A stretch of 64,000 bases of DNA from PFL42 sp963789825 (GCA_963789825.1 CAWBME010000011.1:207270-271269), one strand, 5' to 3'. Shown: positions 16,254-26,252, counted from the first letter of the stretch. Numbers and translations are program-made. The notes: generated from the letters alone by a model not told the origin.

Positions 16254-17171
16254 GCGCCGTTCTCCAGCGCTGGCGTGAGGGAGGCGGGGTCGGCCTCTGG
16301 CGCCGCCAGGGCTGCCTCGAACGCCTCCCGCACCTGTTGCTCCACCTCGGCCTCAATCGAGCGTCGGTCCCCCGGGCGCAGCCGCGCTCCCTGCACCAAC
16401 AACGGATCTCGCTGGCGGAAGCGTTCGATCTCCTGCGGGTCGCGGCAGGTCGTCGCCCCTCGAATGCGGCGAGAAGCGGTAGGTGTGGAGCACCAGCGCC
16501 TGCGGTCCCGACCCGCGGCGTAGGCGGCCCAACCCCGCCTCCGCCAGGTCGCCGACCTCGCTCACATCGGTCGTGTCGCACTCCTCCACCGGAATGCCGA
16601 AGGCCTCAAACCGAGCGGGGATCTCGCCGGCCAGGTGGAGGTGGATTGGGGTGGTCTGTGCGTAGCGGTTGTTCTCGACGATGAAGTAGACCGGCAGGCT
16701 CCACAGAGCGGCCAGGTTCAGCGACTCATACACCGCGCCCTCGCCTAGGGCACCGTCCCCAAGGAACACGATCACCAGCTGCCGGCGTCGCCGCTCGGCC
16801 AGTGCCATGCCCACAGCCAGCGGCAGCGTCCCGCCCAGAACGCCGCTGGCGTAGAAGTCCCCGTCGATCAGGTGCTGGCTTCCGCCACGCCCACCGCACA
16901 CACCGGTTGCCCGCCCCATCAACTCGGCCGCCAGCGCCGTCATCGACCCGCCGTACGCCAGGTAATGCCCATGGCAGCGGTGGTTGCTGACCACCACTTC
17001 GCCCGGCTTGCGCAGACCCAGCACGCCAACCGCGTTCGCTTCCTGGCCGATCCCAGTGTGGGTGGTGCCGTAGAACCAACCGCGTGGAAATGCCGCCAGC
17101 ACCGTCTCCTCGAAACGACGGATGCGCAGCATCTGACGGTACAGCTCAGCGGGGGTCAATTCGGCAGGCAT
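16250..17171 (-). CDS. 2-oxoacid dehydrogenase E1 component, alpha subunit, one frameshift
   Basis: This chain of about 306 residues has the E1 alpha signatures RRFEETV, HTGIGQEANAVG, HRCHGHYLAYGG and the thiamine diphosphate motif GDGALGEGAVYESLNLA ending in ENNRYAQTTP. The first frame goes wrong after HSRGDDL near 16446; the next frame reads RDPQEIERFRQRDPLL and continues to a TGA that overlaps the E1 beta ATG (ATGA). One extra base near 16445-16449 explains this and is likely an assembly error. ATG 17171 (MPAELTPAELYRQM) is preferred to 17219, which lies within the TATGAT promoter element. This is the first gene of the E1-lipoyl/acyltransferase-aminotransferase operon. Confidence 0.9.
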
Positions 17172-17214
17172 CGTTGCGGGGTGCCCGGGGGGCGGCGGCC
17201 GCCCGACAGGCGCA

Positions 17215-17220
17215 ATCATA
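17215..17220 (-). promoter_or_regulatory. -10 element TATGAT before the E1 operon
   Basis: On the minus strand TATGAT has an upstream TGT (extended -10) and lies about 44 bp before the E1 alpha ATG, after the terminator of the preceding gene. Confidence 0.45.
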
Positions 17221-17322
17221 ACATCGCTGCCCTGCCAGGCGTCTCAGCGGGGCAGCCGAACCTAGCCGGACGGACGGCGCCCACACCCCCTGTCGTCCCC
17301 CTGGCGCCTTCTGGCGGGGGAG

Positions 17323-17354
17323 ACTGTGCCGCCCCGTTTCCGGGGCGGCACAGT
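17323..17354. terminator. Strong GC hairpin terminator
   Basis: A 14-bp perfect stem (ACTGTGCCGCCCCG / CGGGGCGGCACAGT) encloses the loop TTTC. It lies 32 bp beyond the stop of the 60-residue gene on the minus strand. It has little T tail, but its strength and place argue for a terminator or an mRNA 3' end. Confidence 0.75.
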
Positions 17355-17385
17355 GTGCGGAGCTTCCCATGACTTCAGGCGCCGC

Positions 17386-17568
17386 TCACACGTTCTCTTT
17401 GCCGAAAACCTCGCTCACGATCTTCCACGCTTCGTGGGTGGCATTCGGAACCTTCGAGACGGCGAAGTACTGGGTTCGGCTCTTGTTCGGCTTCATCTCG
17501 ATGCGCCAGTCCGTGCTCTTGAACTTGGACTTGGATTTGACGTCATAGAACTCAAGTTCTGGTTTCAT
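17386..17568 (-). CDS. Small conserved-looking basic protein, unknown
   Basis: This 60-residue protein is rich in Lys and aromatic residues (MKPELEFYDVKSKSKF; SRTQYFAVSKVP; THEAWKIVSEVFGKE). A good GAGGTGAGG ribosome site precedes the ATG. Codon use is less GC-biased than in the neighbours. It is flanked by hairpins at 17323-17354 and 17678-17694, so it is probably its own transcription unit inside the polysaccharide locus. The strand-turn-strand-helix look would suit a small nucleic-acid-binding protein, but I do not recognise the family and assign no function. Confidence 0.7.
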   Translation of the reverse strand: MKPELEFYDVKSKSKFKSTDWRIEMKPNKSRTQYFAVSKVPNATHEAWKIVSEVFGKENV

Positions 17569-17677
17569 CGTTCCTCACCTCCTGGTCGGCCCGGTTGTGC
17601 AGGCTTCCGCACAAATTCATCCTACTTGCGATTGAATATCCCCGCAAGCGCTGGAAAGCCCTGTTTCGGGTCATAAA

Positions 17678-17694
17678 GGGGGGTAGGACCCCCG
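17678..17694 (-). terminator. Weak terminator hairpin after the phosphoglycosyltransferase gene
   Basis: On the minus strand GGGGGT and ACCCCC form a 6-bp stem around a 3-nt loop, followed by CTTTA. It lies 15 bp after the stop at 17709. Confidence 0.5.
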
Positions 17695-17708
17695 CATATG
17701 GGGATCCC

Positions 17709-18338
17709 TTAGTGCGAGTCTCCCCGGAACTCCTCCGATGTGGCATGCCCGGGCTGGCTGATCCCCTCCCGCCGAAGGACCTTGGCCACGGTCATCCACA
17801 GGATCCTCAGGTCCAGGCCGAGCGACCAATGGTCGACATACCACACGTCCAGGCGGAAGCGCTCCTCCCAATCCAACGCATTTCGCCCGTTCACCTGCGC
17901 CCAGCCGGTGATTCCAGGGAGAACCTCATGCCGCCGCGCCTGCTTGGCCGTGTAGCGCTCCAGATACTGCATCAGCAACGGACGGGGGCCCACCAGGCTC
18001 ATCTCTCCCCGCAGCACATTCCACACGTTGGGCAGATCATCCAGGCTGTACGAGCGCAGGAATCTCCCCAGGCGGGTCAGCCGCTCGGCGTCGGGCAACA
18101 GCAGGCCCTGTGCGTCCTGCGCAGCGGTCATTGTGCGGAACTTCATCAGCCTGAAGGAACGCGCCCGGTAGCCAGGCCGCAGCTGGAGGTAGAGTACCGG
18201 TCGGCCGAAGCCGATCCACACGCAGAGCGCCAGCAGGCCGAGGAACGGCCACAGCACAAGCAGGCCGAGGGATACGGCAATCAGGTCGAACAGGCGCTTG
18301 CGCCGAGGCACGCCAGGCGGGAAGAGTGAGGCGCTCAC
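17709..18338 (-). CDS. PglC/WcaJ-type phosphoglycosyltransferase
   Basis: This 209-residue bacterial sugar transferase moves a sugar phosphate from a nucleotide sugar to undecaprenyl phosphate, starting a surface polysaccharide or glycan. It has one N-terminal hydrophobic re-entrant segment (LFDLIAVSLGLLVLWPFLGL) and the domain motifs MKFRTM, SLDDLPNVWNVLRGEMSLVG, GPRPL and LPGITGWAQVNGRN. The length matches the minimal monotopic form rather than the long WcaJ form. Its start overlaps the preceding glycosyltransferase stop by 4 bp. As the committing step it defines the locus as lipid-linked glycan synthesis. Confidence 0.93.
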   Translation of the reverse strand: MSASLFPPGVPRRKRLFDLIAVSLGLLVLWPFLGLLALCVWIGFGRPVLYLQLRPGYRARSFRLMKFRTMTAAQDAQGLLLPDAERLTRLGRFLRSYSLDDLPNVWNVLRGEMSLVGPRPLLMQYLERYTAKQARRHEVLPGITGWAQVNGRNALDWEERFRLDVWYVDHWSLGLDLRILWMTVAKVLRREGISQPGHATSEEFRGDSH

Positions 18339-19603
18339 CGCGGCTCCCTCGTTGGGCGGCCCGAACGGGCTGCTACCATCACCTGCAACAGCCGGGCCGC
18401 CAGCTGCTTGCGGTCAAAGGAGCGCTCGGCCGCACGGCGCGCCGCCAGGCCCATGCGCCGGCACGCCTCGCTATCCGCCGTCAGGCGCAGGATCGCCCCG
18501 GCCAGAGCGTCCCCATCGCCGGGCGGGACAAAGACCCCGGCATCGGCCTCCTCCACCACCTGCCGAATCACGCCATCGATCGCCAGGATCGTCGGCTTGC
18601 CGGCTGCCATATAGTCGAACACCTTGTTCGGGTAGGTCGTCCGATAGGCGGCCAGCGGCTTGAGGATCGCCAGGCAGGCATCCGCCGCCGCCAAGGCTTC
18701 TGCCATCTCACGCTTGGGCAGCGGCGCGACGAAGTGCACATTGCCCAGCCCCTCGGCGGCGGCACGCGCCATCAGCTCGGGCTTCTCTTTCCCATCGCCC
18801 AACAGGACAATGGCGATCTCCGGATGGCTGCGAAGCTGAGCCGCGGCGTCCAGCACGATCCCCAGGTCATTCGACAGCCCATGTGCCCCGGCGTACAGCA
18901 CCACGAAGCATTCCGCAAGGCGGTGCGCCTGGCGGAATCCCCGACCCTGCTCTCCCGGCCGAAACATCTCCACATCGACACCATTGGGGATCAGCTGGGC
19001 CTGGCGCGCCCCGCGCCGCTGGACATGCTCCACGAAGCCCGGCGAGTTGACCACCAGCGCATCCGCCCTGCGGTAGAGGAACCCCTCAAGCCAGAGCGAA
19101 AGACGGATCAGCAGCCGGTTGCGCAGGACGCCGACGGCGATGGCGAACTCCGGCCACAGATCGCGCACCTCGAACACAAACGCAGCACGCCGCAGCCGGG
19201 CAACGGCCCAGGCCGTCCCGCCCTGCATCAGCGGCGGCGAGGTCCCCCACACGACATCCAGCGGGCCCTGCCGCAACGAAACGACGAGCGAAGTGAGCAT
19301 GAAGGAGAGGAAGCTCAGCACTCGATGAACGAAGGAGCGGTGGTAGGAGCGGTAGCTCCAGCAGCGGACGATGCGCACACCGGCATCGTCGGTCTCCTCC
19401 TCCGGCACCGCCGGCAAGGAGACAGGCTGACCGGTCAGGTAGCTCACGCGGCCGGTGACGACCGTGACCGCATGTCCCTGCCCGGCAAGCCAGCGACAGA
19501 ACTCGTGATGCCGGGTCCCGCCGGGCTCACCCAGCGCGGCGAATGCCTGATGGATCAGCAGGATGCGCACGTCACGGCTCCCAGCGGAAACGCCCACGTT
19601 CAA
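18335..19603 (-). CDS. Glycosyltransferase family 4
   Basis: This protein of about 420 residues has the GT-B fold: N-terminal acceptor domain (RILLIHQAFAALGEPGGTRHHEF), EVRDLWPEFA, then the donor domain with IPNGVDVEMFRP, VVLYAGAHG and the C-terminal PNKVFDYMAAGKPTILAI. It resembles WbuB-like polysaccharide glycosyltransferases. The listed ATG overlaps the lyase gene by 32 bp; GTG 19570, one base after that stop, gives an N-terminus right at the first beta strand and may be the true start. Cytoplasmic face; donor sugar unknown. Confidence 0.9.
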   Translation of the reverse strand: MNVGVSAGSRDVRILLIHQAFAALGEPGGTRHHEFCRWLAGQGHAVTVVTGRVSYLTGQPVSLPAVPEEETDDAGVRIVRCWSYRSYHRSFVHRVLSFLSFMLTSLVVSLRQGPLDVVWGTSPPLMQGGTAWAVARLRRAAFVFEVRDLWPEFAIAVGVLRNRLLIRLSLWLEGFLYRRADALVVNSPGFVEHVQRRGARQAQLIPNGVDVEMFRPGEQGRGFRQAHRLAECFVVLYAGAHGLSNDLGIVLDAAAQLRSHPEIAIVLLGDGKEKPELMARAAAEGLGNVHFVAPLPKREMAEALAAADACLAILKPLAAYRTTYPNKVFDYMAAGKPTILAIDGVIRQVVEEADAGVFVPPGDGDALAGAILRLTADSEACRRMGLAARRAAERSFDRKQLAARLLQVMVAARSGRPTREPR

Positions 19604-21714
19604 TGGCGCTCAACGGCGGGGAGGCACCCACCTCCCGCCAGGCGATCCGCGGTTCCCCTGGCTGGGCATCCCCTAGATCGAAACGCGTGATCAGCCGCAG
19701 GGGCATGGGTCCCTTGGCGCGCACGACCAGCTCCACTGCCGGCCGCAGAAGCCCGTAGGTCGGCGATACCCAGCCCCGAGTCGCCTCAGCCGCTCCCCGA
19801 TCCCCGCTCAAGCGCCGTCCGGCGCGGTGGAGCTGCATCGATCCCACCGGTCCATCCAGGTGCACAGCCAGGCGTCCAACATTGGTGGGCAGACTAGCGC
19901 CGTCCTCCTCGGCTCGCCAGGGGCCATCCAGCAGGCGCCAAGTCAAACACACTGCGTGCTCACCCTGGCCAATCAGATCGTCGATGACCCACCATTGGTC
20001 CGGCGCGAAGTGCAGCACGCTCCGCCGATGCACAACGCCGCTCTTTCGGTAGCCATCATGCTCAACCGCCAGGAGCTGCCCCTCACCGCCCGGCGAGCGC
20101 CACTGCCCCAGCGCTCGACCCTGCGCCCAGCGCAGCCAAAGGAAGCGACCCGTACGCAGCATTGGATCCTGGCCGTCGACGACGATCGTGTTGTGACGCG
20201 CCGTGCCGGCCAATCCATTGTCCCAGGGCGGCGCGGCATTGTAGAGATACGTCCCGGCATCGGAGGCGAGCGCAGAGCCCCGCCACCACAGGTCCAGGTG
20301 CAGTTGGTCGGAGTGCCCGGGGCGGCTGCGGAAGCGGGCACAGCGCAGCAGAGCCCAGCTGTCTTGCCCCTCCAGGCGGTACAGGCCGGCCTGCGGGAAG
20401 TCCAATCTTGTCGGGAGGATATGGCCAGTCGCATCCCCTGCCCGGGTACGGCGCGCGCGGTGTGGAAGGGATGGCTTGGCCGCGTCGGGTGCCACGCCCA
20501 GCCACCCGCCGGCTTCATCCCATGCTCCAGGTGGATACAGTCGCTCACCGCGCAGCACCAGCCCAGCGAGCTGCAGCGCCGGACGGTAGTCTCCGGGGTC
20601 GCAATCCGTCAGGCGAAGCAAGAGGGCGCCATCGTTCGGGCCGAAGTTGCTGGCCTGTCCCGTTGGCGCATCGACCAGCACCTGCAGGCACATCGCCCCG
20701 CGTGCCAGTGCCTGAAGGCTGCCGGGTGAAAGCGGCTTGCCTGCCGCCGCGCACACACAGGCTGCCCACAGGCCGCACTCCAGTGCCAGGCGGTGGTAGT
20801 TGCTGGAAAATTGGACGTAACCGCCGTCCTCGAGGAATTGGCTTTGCAGCCCACGTTCCAGCCAGCGCCTCCCTAGCGTCTCCCACTCCTGCGACTGGCG
20901 CAACTCAGGGAAGATCAGCCCGGTCGTCAGCAGGGCGGCGGCCTCGATCAGCAGGTGATTGTTACCCTGGGCTTGGGCATAGCGGATCGTGGGCGGGATG
21001 CGCGGCGGCGTGAGTCGCGATGAGCCGCACGATCTTCTCGAGGCCCTCCGGCTGATCATCCAACCAGGCACTGAAGGCATGCAGACCGAAGAGTGCGGCC
21101 AGCAGCCGGAATCCCACTTCCTGAGCCGAGATCCAATGCACGCCACAGTTGGGCGGATTGGCGTCCATCCAGGAGGCGATCAGCTTCAGGCAGGCTTGTG
21201 GGTAGCGCGAGTCTCCGGTGTGGGCGTAGGCCCGCGCCAGGGGGTGCACCCAGCCGAAGCGGGAGAGCTCCCAGACCAGCTTGACGTCGGCTGGCAGGTC
21301 ATTCAAGTCGACCTTGGACCAGTGAACCTGTGCCTCAACCCGCGCCGCCTCGGGCGCGGGAGGCAGGAAGACACCCCACTCCGGCGGGAAGCCTCGCTTA
21401 TGCACCGCACCGCCAAACGCCGGAAAGATGCCGCGCAGGATGCCCTCCGCCTGAGCGACTGCCATGGCTGAGCCCAGCGTGTGTCCGCCAGAGGCGAGCG
21501 GGAATCGGTGTTGGCGGCGGAAGGCTGCGTAGCCGGCCGCATCGCTCGGCACGCCAGGAACCAGCCAGCGACTCAGTGGATGATCGCTCCAGGACTCACA
21601 GGGGGTGCTGCGGCGGTAGGCGCCGCTCCACAGCCCAGCCCGGTAGCGGGCATACAACCACAACGGCTGTGGCCCCAACTCACGCAGCGCCAGCAGAGCC
21701 GTCTGCAGCTTCAC
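19572..21714 (-). CDS. Heparinase II/III-like polysaccharide lyase, one frameshift
   Basis: The N-terminal half (from ATG 21714) is an alpha/alpha toroid with LNDLPADVKLVWELSRFGW and WISAQEVGFRLLAALFGLHAF. The C-terminal half is a beta-sandwich with FLEDGGYVQFSSNYHRLALE, HSDQLHLDLWWRG, SDAGTYLYN and ARHNTIVVDGQD. Both are typical of heparinase II/III-like proteins encoded in polysaccharide clusters. The halves are in different frames that meet near 21001-21008 (GCCGCCGCGC), so one base is extra; the restored protein is about 714 residues. No signal peptide is seen, which matches other cluster-encoded members. It probably trims or modifies a uronic-acid-containing glycan, consistent with wecB/wecC in the locus. 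Confidence 0.85.
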
Positions 21715-21732
21715 TGTGGCGCCCTTCAGGCG

Positions 21733-23898
21733 TCAGCCCGCGCCGGGGACGTCGACGGCGACCGGAACCCCCGAGCGCAAGGACTGCACGGCGGCGATGG
21801 AGGCCAGGGAAACGGCGAACAGTTCCCCGTACGGGATGGGCGGGGGACCGGCCTGGCGAATGGCATCGGCGAACGCAGCCCATGCTTCGGCGTGTCCCTT
21901 CTCCGTCTCCCACCGGCTCCGCCACGTCTGCTCTCGGCCATCACCGAAGACGGTGAGCGAGCGGAAGTCCTCCAGCACGGCCGTCTGGCCACCGGTGGAG
22001 ACCTCCAGCCGTTCCTTGCCAGCCTCCGGAGCGCCGGCGGCCAGGTAGCTCAAGGTGCCAACGGATCCGTCGGCGAAGGTGAGCGTGATGGCGACGTTGT
22101 CGTCGCGGTAGCGGGCATCGTCAGGCAGGCCGACGGCGTGCACCTGTTGCGGCAGGCTGCCGGCGATATGGGTCATCAGGTCGATGAAGTGGCAGGCCTC
22201 GCCCAGAAGGCGTCCCCCGCCTTGCTCCGGATCATGCAGCCAGTGCGAGAGCGGGAGTCGTCCGGGGTACACGTGGTAGGCCAGGTGCATCGGCTCGCGT
22301 CGCTCGCCGAGGCTGTCCCGCAGTCGGGCGACAAGCGGGGCGAAGCGGCGATTGAAGCCAACCATGAGCATGCCAGGAGCCGTGGCCAGCGCCGACAGCA
22401 GTCCATCCAGTTCGTCCGCCCGCAGCGCCAAGGGCTTCTCGCACCAGACATGCTTCCCGGCGCGCAAAGCGGCTGCCGTCTGCTCGGCATGCAGATGGTG
22501 GCGCGTCAAGACCGCCACGGTGTTGACATCGGCATCCTGCAGGATCTGCTCCCCATCGCTTGTGGCATAAGCGAAATCGAAGCGGTGGGCGCAATCGGCC
22601 GCCCTCCGGCCAGCGGCGGAGGCGATGCCCACCCGCTGCACGCCGGCGCTGCGCCGGATGACCGGAAGGAAGGTGCTGGCGGCGAAGTTGCCCGCACCCA
22701 GCACACCCAGGCGGACATCGGACGGCGTGCCCGCTGCCGGCCGGCGCAGCTCAATCCGCTTAGACGCCGCGACGGTCTCGGCCTGGGGGTAGGTCAGCAC
22801 CACGCCGAGGAACGGAGCGCGGCTCTTGCCGGAGATGAGCGAGTAGGCCCGCGGCGCCTTGTCGATCGGGATGCGATGCGTGATCAAGGACCGCACGTCG
22901 AGCTGGCCCTGCTCGATCAGCGATAGCACCGCCTGCAGGTTGCGACCTTCGGTCCAGCGCACATACCCGGCCGGGTAGTCGACGCCAGCCTCTTCGTAGG
23001 AGGGGTCATAGCGACCGGGGCCGTAGGAGCGCGACACCCGAAAGGAGAGTTCCTTGTCATAGTACAGCCGCCGCGGCAGTTCCAGCCCGACCGCTCCAAG
23101 GGCGATCACCCGGCCGCGATCCCGCGCCAGCCGTCCAGCCAGGTCGACCGGATCACCGGACTCGGTGTCGGCGCACACCAGAACAACGTCGAAGCCCTCG
23201 CCGTCCGTGAAGGCTGCGCCTTGGCGCTCGGCACGCGCTCGCTCGACGGCCTGGAGTCCGTTGGCGCGGGCCGCCCGCACCCGTTCCGCCGAAAGATCGA
23301 TCCCCAAGACGGCGCAGCCCGCCGCCTCGGCGATCCCGGCGGCCAGCCGGCCCAGCAGCCCAAGCCCGATCACCGCCACACGCTCACCGACCTGAGGCTC
23401 GGCCAGGCGAAAGCCGTGCAAGGCGATCGCTCCCAGCGTAGCAAACGAGCCGCATTCGAAGTCAACCGAATCCGGGAGATGCGCCAGCAGATTGCGCGGC
23501 ACGAGCGCATACTCTGCGTGCAGCGCATAGCCTCCGCCAGCGCAAGCGACCCGGTCACCGCGGCGGAAGCTGCTCAGCCCGGGTCCGGCCTCAACCACCA
23601 CTCCGGCTGAGGCATATCCCAGCGGCAACGGCTGCGCCAGACGAGAGCGCACAGCACGTGCCGCGCTCAGCACCCCCTCGCGCCGCGCCTTCTCCAGCAC
23701 CAGCCGCACCTGATCGGGCCGCGCCCTAGCCTTGCCCAGCAGTCCCCTGCCGGCAAACGACACCAACCTGCGCTCCGTCCCGGCCGAGACCAGCGAAGCG
23801 TGAGTCTTCACCAGCGCCATCCCGGGCTGCAGCGCAGGAACCGGAACGTCGATGACCAGTGTCTTGCCGGAACGCAGATCCTGGACGATTTGTTTCAT
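21733..23898 (-). CDS. Bi-domain oxidoreductase: alcohol-dehydrogenase-like + Gfo/Idh/MocA
   Basis: This 721-residue protein joins two NAD(P)-binding enzymes. The N-terminal half is a medium-chain alcohol-dehydrogenase-like domain (GYASAGVVVEAGPGLSSFRRGDRVAC; VAVIGLGLLGRLAAGIAEAAG). The C-terminal half, from about residue 430, is Gfo/Idh/MocA (RLGVLGAGNFAASTFLPVIR; GKHVWCEKPLAL; GGGRLLGEACHFIDLMTHI). This pairing is known from polysaccharide clusters, usually beside a heparinase-like gene as here, but its reaction is not well defined. ATG 23898 (MKQIVQDLRSGKT) is chosen because it starts the fold and follows the TATAAT at 23936. It is 18 bp upstream of the lyase gene. Confidence 0.9.
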   Translation of the reverse strand: MKQIVQDLRSGKTLVIDVPVPALQPGMALVKTHASLVSAGTERRLVSFAGRGLLGKARARPDQVRLVLEKARREGVLSAARAVRSRLAQPLPLGYASAGVVVEAGPGLSSFRRGDRVACAGGGYALHAEYALVPRNLLAHLPDSVDFECGSFATLGAIALHGFRLAEPQVGERVAVIGLGLLGRLAAGIAEAAGCAVLGIDLSAERVRAARANGLQAVERARAERQGAAFTDGEGFDVVLVCADTESGDPVDLAGRLARDRGRVIALGAVGLELPRRLYYDKELSFRVSRSYGPGRYDPSYEEAGVDYPAGYVRWTEGRNLQAVLSLIEQGQLDVRSLITHRIPIDKAPRAYSLISGKSRAPFLGVVLTYPQAETVAASKRIELRRPAAGTPSDVRLGVLGAGNFAASTFLPVIRRSAGVQRVGIASAAGRRAADCAHRFDFAYATSDGEQILQDADVNTVAVLTRHHLHAEQTAAALRAGKHVWCEKPLALRADELDGLLSALATAPGMLMVGFNRRFAPLVARLRDSLGERREPMHLAYHVYPGRLPLSHWLHDPEQGGGRLLGEACHFIDLMTHIAGSLPQQVHAVGLPDDARYRDDNVAITLTFADGSVGTLSYLAAGAPEAGKERLEVSTGGQTAVLEDFRSLTVFGDGREQTWRSRWETEKGHAEAWAAFADAIRQAGPPPIPYGELFAVSLASIAAVQSLRSGVPVAVDVPGAG

Positions 23899-23935
23899 CG
23901 AAGGTGAGGGCCTGTGCTTCGAGGCGGCTTGGAGG

Positions 23936-23941
23936 ATTATA
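23936..23941 (-). promoter_or_regulatory. Extended -10 (TGCTATAAT) inside the polysaccharide locus
   Basis: A consensus TATAAT preceded by TGC overlaps the last codons and stop of the upstream glycosyltransferase gene, 37 bp before the bi-domain oxidoreductase start. The locus is therefore probably transcribed in at least two parts. Confidence 0.6.
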
Positions 23942-25154
23942 GCATCGCGCTTGAGGCGCTTGCCGTGAACCGGTTGTACAGCTGTTGCGCTTCCTGCATG
24001 CACTTGGCGTAGTCTGCACGCTCGAGCACGATCTGGCGATTGACTTCAGCCGCCTGACGGCGCAGCTTGGCGCTGCGCAGGCCTTCGACGACTGCCCCGG
24101 CCAGCGCAGCCGCGTCCAACGGGTCGATCAGCAGCCCGTTCCGTCCAGGCTCGATCCACTCGCGCAGCGAGTCGAGATCGCCTGCCACCGGCAGCACGCC
24201 GCAGGCCATCGCCTCCAGCAGCGTGTTCGGCGTACCATCGTGCGTAGTTGGCGAGACGGCAACCAGCGACCGCTGGAACATGGCCGCCATTTCGCTCGGG
24301 GTCAACCTGGGCAGCAGGCTCACCGCCGTCTCGATACCTAACCGCCGCAGCCACTTCCCGGCCTCTGCCTCGCCCTGCATCCCTGGACAGAGGAAGTGGA
24401 CGTCAGGCACCTGCCGTACGATCTCGGGGATGGAGCGGAAGAAGGTGTCGTTGCGGACGTACATGCGGAAACCACGCGGCTGCACCACGATCGGCCGCAT
24501 TCCAAGCTGCGCCAACCGGAGGCGCAGGTCTGAAGCCTGCGGCAGCTCCTCCGGCGGAGTGGGTCGGAAGATGCTGCGTCTGCACGCCGCCGTTGGTCGG
24601 GATGATCAGCGAAGGCCGGGTGGCCGGAAACCCCCATCTCTGGGCCAGCCCCAGGTCGCGGCGGCAATCGACATGCAGCCCGTCAGCCCGCCGCCATGGA
24701 CCGTCGCGTCCAGCGCCGCATTCCCGGTGAGGCCCCGGCATGCAGCGTGAAGTCATTCCCCCACACCGAAACCAGCAGCGGGACGTCAGACGCCAGGCTC
24801 GCACTGAGCATCCCTTCGTACGGGACACGCAGGGCGTGGACCACGTCCGGGCGCACATCGGCCACGATCGAATCCAGCTGCCTGGCTGCGCCCGGGAGGG
24901 TCCAAGGCCCCAGCCAGTGCCGGAGCCGGCCGCGTGCGCCCATCGCACCGCGCTCCGCCGGGCGCCGAGCCAGGCGCGGCCGCTCCGCCTGCCCGGCTGA
25001 ACGCAACCGACACCCTGTGCAGGCTGGCCAGGCCGGCGATGGGCGTGCAGGAGAACGTCGAGACCAGGTGGATCTCGTGACCCGCCTGCATGAGGTAGGT
25101 GATCCAGCTTCGGGCGATCGGGCTGCGGCCGTCGGCGACGAACAACAGGCGCAT
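23937..25154 (-). CDS. Glycosyltransferase family 4, several frameshifts
   Basis: The N-terminus (MRLLFVADGRSPIARSW) starts at 25154. The middle (DVVHALRVPYEGMLSASLAS, VSVWGNDFTLHA) and the C-terminal donor domain (VQPRGFRMYVRNDTFFRSIP, VSPTTHDGTPNTLLEAMACG) lie in other frames, with breaks near 25020, 24720 and 24590. Together they give a GT-B enzyme of about 405 residues. Because the frame is restored in conserved parts, base errors are more likely than decay, but a real pseudogene is not excluded. It probably adds one sugar to the lipid-linked glycan. Confidence 0.75.
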
Positions 25155-25170
25155 GTCAGGCCGGCTCCCC

Positions 25171-26252
25171 TCAGCGAGCGGAAGGCGCGCACAAAGGCAT
25201 CGGCCATCGCCTCAATATTGAACCGCTCGCGCGCTAGACGAAAGGACTCTTCCCCCATCCTGCGCAACCGCTGTGGATCGGCCAATGCCTGGCGCAGCAC
25301 AGCGGCCAGCTCCGCCGGTTCCTCCCGTTCCAGGATCCAGCCATTGGCCGGGGTCACCAGGTCAGCCTGGGTGCCATCGCCCCGACCCGAGACGAGCGGA
25401 AGTCCGGAGCTCATCGCCTGCTGCAGCGCCAGGCCGCCGGTACCCGGCAGGACAAACAGATCTGCCTCGAGATAAGCGGTCTCAAGCTCCTGGCCGATCT
25501 GCGTCCCGCGGAACTGCGCGGCCGGGCACACCTGCCGGGCCAGTGCCTCGAGCCGGCTGCGCTCCGGCCCGTCTCCCACGATGACCACCCGCGGGGCGGG
25601 GAACAAGGCACCGCACGCCTGCAACAGCAGGTCGACGCGTTTCTGCGGCACCAGCCGGCCCACGTAGAGCACGCTGGCCGGTCTGGCGTCAGGTAGCGCG
25701 CGCTGCTGGCATCTCTGCCGGGGCGAGCGTTGCGGCGTTGTGTGCCACAACGATGCGCGAGGCGGGGAATCCGAGGGCGGCATACTGCTGCGCCCCGGCC
25801 TGGCTGTAGGCGATCAGCGCCTCGAACCGGCGCAGCGAGCGCGCCAGCAGCGCCCGCCGCCACCCTCGCCCGGCCGCGCCGGGCGCCCCCAGTCCCCAGC
25901 CGATCACGCCGCGCCCTCGCCGGCGCATCCAGCGCGCCCCGGCGCCGCTGGAGAGATAGCGCGGGTTGGCCTCCATCACCAGCAGGTCGGGCTGCCACGT
26001 GTCGAGCCAGTCCGTCAGCCCGCGTTGGTAGCACAGGTAGGCCTTGCCGCTCATCAGATGCAGGTTGCGCGCCGGCCAAGCGTTAGCGATTGCGAGGGAT
26101 CCACCCGGCAGGATCGCTTCGTCTGCCCGCGGCTCGCCGGCGAACACGCTCAGCCCGCCGAGACAAGCCTGCGCCAGCCGGTCAAAGAACGCCATCCGAT
26201 AGGCCGGGAGGAGGCGCTGCTGGATACCCACCCGCCCAGTGAAGGTCAGCAT
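25171..26252 (-). CDS. Glycosyltransferase family 4, frameshifted
   Basis: ATG 26252 gives MLTFTGRVGIQQRLLPAYR, then an acceptor domain ending near IVVAHNAATLAP at about 25710. There the frame shifts, and the donor domain follows (SVLYVGRLVPQKRVDLLLQA, VIVGDGPERSRLEAL, FVLPGTGGLALQQAMSSGLP). The total is about 360 residues. The stop is uncertain because a second shift seems to lie near the 3' end; TGA at 25171-25173 is the likeliest, giving a 16-bp gap to the next glycosyltransferase. The substrate is unknown. Confidence 0.72.

Noticed and set aside
23937..26252. Two glycosyltransferase genes as true pseudogenes
   Set aside because: All parts needed for full GT-B enzymes are present in order, and the same kind of break hits essential genes such as serS in this window, so errors are the simpler reason.
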